From Vitellaria paradoxa (lineage: Eukaryota; Streptophyta; Magnoliopsida; Ericales; Sapotaceae): DNA of 64,000 bases. Position numbers and translations under genes: made by a program. Of this stretch, positions 58,526-64,000 are shown in pieces. The number at the start of each line of letters is the position of its first letter. The first letter of the stretch is position 1. The stretch lies in the NCBI GenBank assembly GCA_019916065.1, contig CM034241.1, forward strand, positions 24,837,340-24,901,339, given 5' to 3'. Under the pieces are notes generated by a model. The model was given only the letters and a program-made list of their open reading frames with translations, did not search any database and was not told the origin of the DNA.

Positions 58526-58806
58526 TAATTTTTTAAAAAATAATTTCCAATGTATAAATAGAAAAAGGTTTGACTTTGAGTTAGACTGGGCGTTGCTTTC
58601 TTGCTATAGGGTAAACTTGGCAGTGTGGAAAAAAATTTTTGGTGATATTATTATTTTAATTGAAACTTAACGGAATATTAATGGAGGGGTTAGAAATTAA
58701 CAATATTTCAAAATAAAAAGGTATTTGTAAATTTTAAATATTGAGGGCTCTAGATATAATTATCCCAATATTAAGGGGGTCTAGGTGTAATTTACCCTTA
58801 ATATTT

Positions 58807-60457
58807 TATGGTAATCTTAACTAATTAAATTATACATATGCTTATAAACATTTAAAAAAATATATTCATTAATTATAAACAATTTACGAACAATAACAGA
58901 TTTTATTTGTAATTTTTATCGAGTTAAATTTATTGTTTTTTGAAGCTAAACTTATATAGATTAACATTCGGTTTGAAAATATTATTTTTTTAGAATTATT
59001 TTTATTGTAAAGTAAAGAATTGATTTAATTTAATTTAATTTGATAAATTAAATTTATGATTGGATGATAGGTTTGATTTTAAGAATTAAATTGATTTAAA
59101 AAATATTAAATTTAACAATGTTAGTGAAAAAGAAAAAAATAAGATAAATATAATATCTGAGAATAAATATGTTTACTTATTTAGATACTTAAAAAAGACA
59201 ATGTGTCTAAAAGTTGTTAAAATTTTCTCTAATTTTTAACCTAATAATTAAAAATTACCATAAGTTCTTAAAATTAAGTTATTAAAAATTCTCTAACCTT
59301 TTACCAAACAACATAATTTATTAAAAGTGAAAATTTTAACTATTTACTTGATACAAAAAATTTCAATTACCAAAAGTTGATAAAAATTCAAACTCCGTTT
59401 GGAGTTCTAAAAATTTTTGAAAAAATTTTAAAAAACTGAAAAAGTTTTTAATTTTCTCTAATTAAATTTTATCACGTGTCATTTTTATATAATTTCAATA
59501 CCAATTTTTAGTTTTTTTTTCTTTTTAACTTTTTTATAACTTCAGATGTTATCTTAAAAGTTACATTTTTTTTTTTTGGATGCAATCAGAGGCAGGTACG
59601 TATAACAGTTCTCAAAAGGGGGGGGGGGAAGGAATACTCAAATTAACAAGGCAAAAGATTTTACTTGTAAAGCAACAAAGAATTTTATCATAGAGGTTAA
59701 CTAAAATAAAGCTAGAACGAATATACAACTTAAAATGAAACAATACGAAGAATTGACCATACAAAAATGAAACTATATAATTTCTCGACCTCCAGGAAAT
59801 ATTTATAGATTATTATACAAACATATACATCACTTTTCTGTGGGTGTTAATTAATTCTCATAAATATGGTCATCAAATCACTGTTTAAATAGTTATTAAA
59901 ATGTACGCCAGTTTAAAGTCGTTAGTCAAATCCAAAGTCTGCAGCAGGTAATCTAAGTGCAGCCTGGAGCTTTCAATGAAAGTGACAAGATGGACAGATC
60001 AAACACTGGTTGTGGTAAGCTAGATAACCAATGCAAGTAAATATACATCCATGAAGAAACCCACTTGTAGGTCATTCTTCTTTTAACTCTTTGCCACAGC
60101 CAGTACACATAGAAAATTTTCACCTACCAGGCTTCTGGACTCCAATGAATGCCTGCAGAAACTGAAGAGTTGAGCCAAGATATTAGAGTGCAAAATTAAC
60201 AGAAAAACATACACAAACACACATACCCAGAAAGGATCATGGATGCTCCATCACATTTTTTAATTTTAAAGTCCTGATGCCAATCTTGACTTGTCCTATA
60301 GGGATAACAAATGTGGTAGTTACTGGGTACATCACGAAGCACGTGAAGATGGATGAGTGAATAAGAATTCATTGCCCTAATAACTGAAATCATTCACTCA
60401 TAAAATCCTTGACTTAGCTATTACTAGAGGCACCCGTAGACTAGTGAGAATATCGTA

Positions 60458-60499
<42 letters not shown>

Positions 60500-60987
60500 G
60501 AAATTACTATTCACACTCTACTTTTAATTTCTCACATTCTATTTTCTCTAACATGAATAATACTTATTTGAAGTATAAGAAACTAAAAGTGAAGTGTAAC
60601 TAGATTCACTCTAATAATAATAATAATAATAATAATAATTTAAAAAGAGTTTATTAGGGCAATGAATGACAACTTATAATTCATACTAATGAGTTGAATG
60701 TCAACTGGAATCAAGAATAAATGAAATCTGACAAAAGGAATAAATATTATTTTCATATTATTATTCCGTTGAGATATAGTAAGATGAAAAGATTGATTGC
60801 CTAAAAAAAACTTGCAGCGTAAAGGTTGTGTCAAACTATATAGCCATTCACAACAAATGAAAATTATGATGCATTGCTAGATGCCAATCTTGATTTACAA
60901 ATATGAATTAATTAATTTAAGAAATTGATGATTAATTGTAGGAGTTCAATTTATCTTAATTTGATTAGAATTGTACTTCCTATTTTT
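58807..60987. other. AT-rich intergenic DNA with microsatellites
   Basis: (AAT)n repeats lie at 60460-60493 and 60613-60640, a G run at 59620-59629 and a T run at 59567-59578. Around 60124-60158 the minus strand reads like a short terminal exon (AFIGVQKPGR then stop) behind a TTTCTGCAG acceptor, but no partner exon was found. No gene is supported. Confidence 0.55.
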
Positions 60988-61290
60988 CACTAGCAGAAAA
61001 AAGCGTATTATCGATCGCTACTGGCAGTCGCTAAAAGTAAAAAAATGGTAGCTAATAACCTCCAATGACCATAAAAAAGTGACCGCAACAAACTCGTTGC
61101 TAAATATTAGCGACCCTTTTTAGCAGCCATTAGATAGTGTGGTATTCTAAACTATTAGCAACCGCCTACAGAGCCTTTAGCGACTGTCATGGCAGCCACT
61201 AAAAAAAATTATTAGCGACTGCCTACTTAGCCTTTAGCGACGGTTATGGTGGCCACTAAAAAAGTGCTTGGTTTTACCCTTTAGTGGCCA
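60988..61290. repeat. CACTA terminal and subterminal repeats
   Basis: Motifs close to TTAGCGAC and its complement recur at least eight times after the CACTA end. In related elements such motifs bind the TNPA-type protein. They could form hairpins here. Confidence 0.8.
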
Positions 61291-61690
61291 CCTAATACTG
61301 TATTTTTTTTTTAAATTCTTCGTTTGTTTTGTTGTCTAATTAGTTCTTGTACCTGTTTGATAAAGTTTTATAAAACGAAATACTGAAATTAAATTAAATC
61401 ATATGCATACACACAACAAAAAAAGAAAAAGTAAATGAAAAACTTTTTATTTATATTAACAAATTTGCAACGTCTTTGAATTACAAAAAGCTAGAAAAGG
61501 AAAGTCTTATACAATTTTAGAGAACAAAATAGAAAACAAAACGAGATATCCACTGCAATACCAATCAATTAACCTGAAACAAAAATAAATTTTATTAATC
61601 AACAAAATTATAAATATAAATAAAATGATGTAAAAGTAATATTAAGAGTGATATAAGTAAAAATTTGAAGTTAAAAAATATTTTGTACAA

Positions 61691-62190
61691 TTTCGAGCAC
61701 CTCGGGTGTCGAATTCACACGCGGTTTATTTTCACAGATTAGTAATGACCTAAAGATCGTGCCTCTCGAGTTTGACGGGCATCGGAGCCCGTTTGCTCGG
61801 TTTGGGCTATTTGAGACTAAGTTCTAATTTCTAAGTTTCAAGTTTCAAATTAAACGTACTTTCTTGGATTTCGAGCACCCCAAATATCTGATTCACGCGC
61901 CGTTCGTTCCTATAGGTCACTAATGGCTCAAAGATCGTGCCTGTCTACTCGGTTTGGGACGTTGGAGGCCAAGTTCTACTTGCTAAGTTCCAAATTTCAA
62001 ATTAAACATATTTTCTAGGATTTTGAGCACCCCAAGTGTCGGATTCACGTGCCGTTCATTCCTATATGTCACTAATGGTTCGAATATCGTGCCCGTCGAG
62101 TTTGATAGGCATCGGAGCTCGTCTGCTCTGTTTGGGCTATTGGAGGCCAAGTTCTAATTTCAAGGTTCCAAGTTTTTATGTTTTAAAATT
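61691..62190. repeat. Three-copy tandem array inside the CACTA element
   Basis: Copies start at 61691, 61869 and 62022 with TT(C/T)GAGCACC, each followed by TCAC(A/G)(C/T)G, a CACTAATGG-like phrase and GATCGTGCC or a variant. Spacing is 178 and 153 bp; copy 2 lacks about 21 bp around GTTTGACGGGCATCGG. The copies are only moderately similar. Confidence 0.85.
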
Positions 62191-62559
62191 TGTAACATTT
62201 TTAAGTGTCTGTATTTCCAAATTAATCACTTTCAAACTTTTTCTCAATGTACATAAAACAATAGTAAAGAATCTATAGATAGAGCTGAAATATTAAATTT
62301 AGAGAATAAATTCAAGTACATATACTTAAATTATTTAAGAGTTAAAAATCTTAAACATATTCGTAAACTCATACCTGATCCTGATCATTCGAGCCTGTTG
62401 GATCATGCATGCCCTTACCGACTGACTCGTGTCTCGCCTGGTGACCACTGCCAGCATCCGGGGCCTACAATAAAATAGTATATGATTAACAATAGACATA
62501 ATGTATTGAATTTCAATACAAATTATGTAGTTATTCACCTGAGTACGAATCGGTGGATC

Positions 62560-63720
62560 CGAGGTATATGGGGACACGGCTCTGAGTTAGTCGCTGCTCT
62601 AACTCTGCAAGCTATGTCTGCACCTGAGCCTGCACTTGGGCCTACACCTGGGCCTACATTTGGACCTTCATCCTCACTTAGATATCCTCTACCCGCGCAT
62701 CCATCTCTTGGCGAAGAAACTAGATCAACTCCTCAACTTTCTCGTCAGTACGTAAACGTGAGCCTTGAGACGAACTAACTCCAGATGACTCCGCTCACGC
62801 GATGGTAGAACGTGGTATGCCTGTGTCATATGTCAGTGTATATCCATGCCCATCCTGGCCAATGATAGCATGGAATATCGCATCTCGCCTAGTAGCGACC
62901 CGATGCTCTTCCTCTGGTAATTAGGCCAACCGAGCCTCAAAATAGGCCTGTGTAATATTTGGAGCCAAATTAGAAAGATAAATGAATAAATCTTGTGATA
63001 GGTAAATAAAATTATTGCGAAAAAATAAATACTTACTACAAGAGCTGCAATCTCGGGATGTTCAAGTCTGCGACTCGCCATCCACACAGACATCTGGTCA
63101 GTGAGCACACCCTTCTCACGTAACTATTGAAAGACAAATTATGTCAACTATATATATGGATATGAACTACTAAAAAATTGAATAACACGTATGGTCTAAT
63201 GTGGAACGTGTCGAGTCCCAAGCTTGTGAGGAGCACCTTGCATCAAGCGATTTTGGGACTTTCACTGTGCCTTTTCCTACATTTATTTTGGTTAGTTTTT
63301 ATTTGTTTCTTTTTTCTAAATATTAAATGAAATGAGCAAAATAATGCGAACTACTCACCCTGGCCTCCTAGCTCAACTAGTATCGGACCAGCTCAGGCCA
63401 CTGTGAAGGGAGAATACCCCTTGGGACTCGTTCAAGAAGGTTCGGGGTGTCTATATTCTTATCCCAATGGTCCTTCTTCACTTTATTTTTGTGATCTTTC
63501 CACAACTTTCGGCACTTTGCCATGCAAATTGGCCGAAATTCATCAGGATACGACCTTAAATTGTCCTGAATAGGACAGAGAAATTTCATTAGGCAAGGTG
63601 TGTTGTAAATTGACACATCGTATAATAACCTTAAAGTTAAGATAGAAATAAATATCTTACCTTAACCTCCCTCTCCAGAGTCAATCTAATGTATCCTGAG
63701 GAAAGGTAGTCCAATCGAGC
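62560..63720 (-). pseudogene. CACTA Transposase_24-like gene, broken or interrupted by introns
   Basis: Minus-strand pieces read CRKLWKDHKNKVKKDHWDKN and RGILPSQWPELVRY (63616-63377), then SVWMASRRLEHPEIAALV (about 63085-63030), and a C-terminal region near 62840-62600 with an ELI-like and repeated AQV tail. The order fits the plant En/Spm-associated Transposase_24 family, which accompanies the DDE transposase. Stops and gaps (62370-62560, 63110-63370) may be introns or decay. The protein upstream continues beyond the window. Confidence 0.65.
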
Positions 63721-64000
63721 ATAGTTAAGGGAAAGCTGTGTGGGACCCGCACCATATGCCTTAACTGGCTAATGAACGGGCGACCCCTGCCCCAACTAGA
63801 TGAAATGTGTCATCAAACTACACATCACAAGGGGTGCCTGAATTCCATGAAAGAATCCCTCTAGCAGGGCCCCTGCCCTGCCCTTGTTGGAAGATGTAGT
63901 TGTAGTAGTAGAATCTATTAACAATAAAATTTTATTAATTAAACAAAAATGAAATTATTATGTAAAAATATTAAACATAAAAATAACATTATACCACTAT

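Larger units (their letters stand above)
56573..58797. mobile_element. MULE-type element with about 150-bp TIRs and 9-bp target duplication
   Basis: The ends are GGATAAATTACACCTA and TAGGTGTAATTTACCC. The inverted similarity extends about 150 bp inward (for example TTATTTTGAAATGTTGCTAA at 56657 against its inverted form near 58706). The 9-bp duplication TTAATATTT is at 56564-56572 and 58798-58806. Long TIRs and a 9-bp duplication are typical of Mutator-like elements. No transposase is seen. The interior 56830-57480 is GC-richer and resembles host leader or intron sequence, so gene capture is possible. A MITE and a tandem duplication lie inside. Confidence 0.88.
60988..64000 (-). mobile_element. 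CACTA (En/Spm) transposon, left part, continues past the window
   Basis: It starts CACTAGCAGAAAAAAGCG at 60988, the terminal repeat of CACTA elements. Within 300 bp there are many GTCGCTAA or TTAGCGAC subterminal repeats in both orientations (about 61028-61260). A minus-strand plant transposase-type frame follows (62560-63616), then the window ends. The right TIR and the main transposase gene are outside. The orientation suggests the left end is the 3' side of the element genes. Confidence 0.85.

Noticed and set aside
60124..60158. Terminal exon of a minus-strand gene (AFIGVQKPGR then stop)
   Set aside because: A plausible acceptor precedes it, but no upstream exon could be found to the right and eleven codons are not enough.

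Overview
This is a window of AT-rich plant nuclear DNA. The evidence is spliced genes, a plant OVATE-family gene, a UTP18 gene with a telo-box leader, and plant-type Ty3, Ty1, RTE, hAT, MULE and CACTA elements. A woody eudicot is my best guess, but nothing in the sequence fixes the species. I found no CRISPR array, rRNA, tRNA or bacterial-style operon. The window is mostly layered transposons around a few host genes. I did not find a convincing undescribed system. The best material is element architecture and how elements sit relative to genes.

Bases 1-18530 are a nested retrotransposon cluster. An old minus-strand Ty3 element (A, 60-18103, target duplication GCTTC) sits in an L1 LINE remnant. 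Element A was entered by a plus-strand Ty3 element (B, 3251-9666, duplication TGAAG), by a very young minus-strand Ty1/copia element (C, 11760-17022, duplication TTTAT) and by a 168-bp MITE (2833-3000). The 5' LTR of B carries a truncated RTE LINE. Bases 18553-22770 hold a probable solo LTR and two Ty3 remnants joined head to head, so their 3' LTRs face outward. Bases 22771-25900 are decayed LINE and repeat debris, including a 68-bp RTE stub with a 17-bp target duplication.

Host genes: a decayed or partial gene of unknown function (exons 26918-27743, one likely GC-AG intron); an intronless four-membrane-span protein (29744-30379); UTP18, a WD40 subunit of the small-subunit processome (leader from about 36954, CDS 37902-39608); a small unrecognised gene candidate (52458-53011); and an OVATE family protein (53538-54092). 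A 3.2-kb decayed hAT transposon (33767-36945, duplication CTTCAGCC) lies immediately upstream of the UTP18 leader.

The rest is intergenic: a complete but decayed RTE LINE (41222-44408, 14-bp duplication), several MITEs, a degenerate minisatellite (47918-48345), AT-rich tandem duplications, a 2.2-kb MULE-type element (56573-58797, 9-bp duplication), and the left part of a CACTA transposon running off the right edge (60988-64000). The host genes do not form a pathway. UTP18 works in ribosome biogenesis and the OVATE protein in growth-related transcription.
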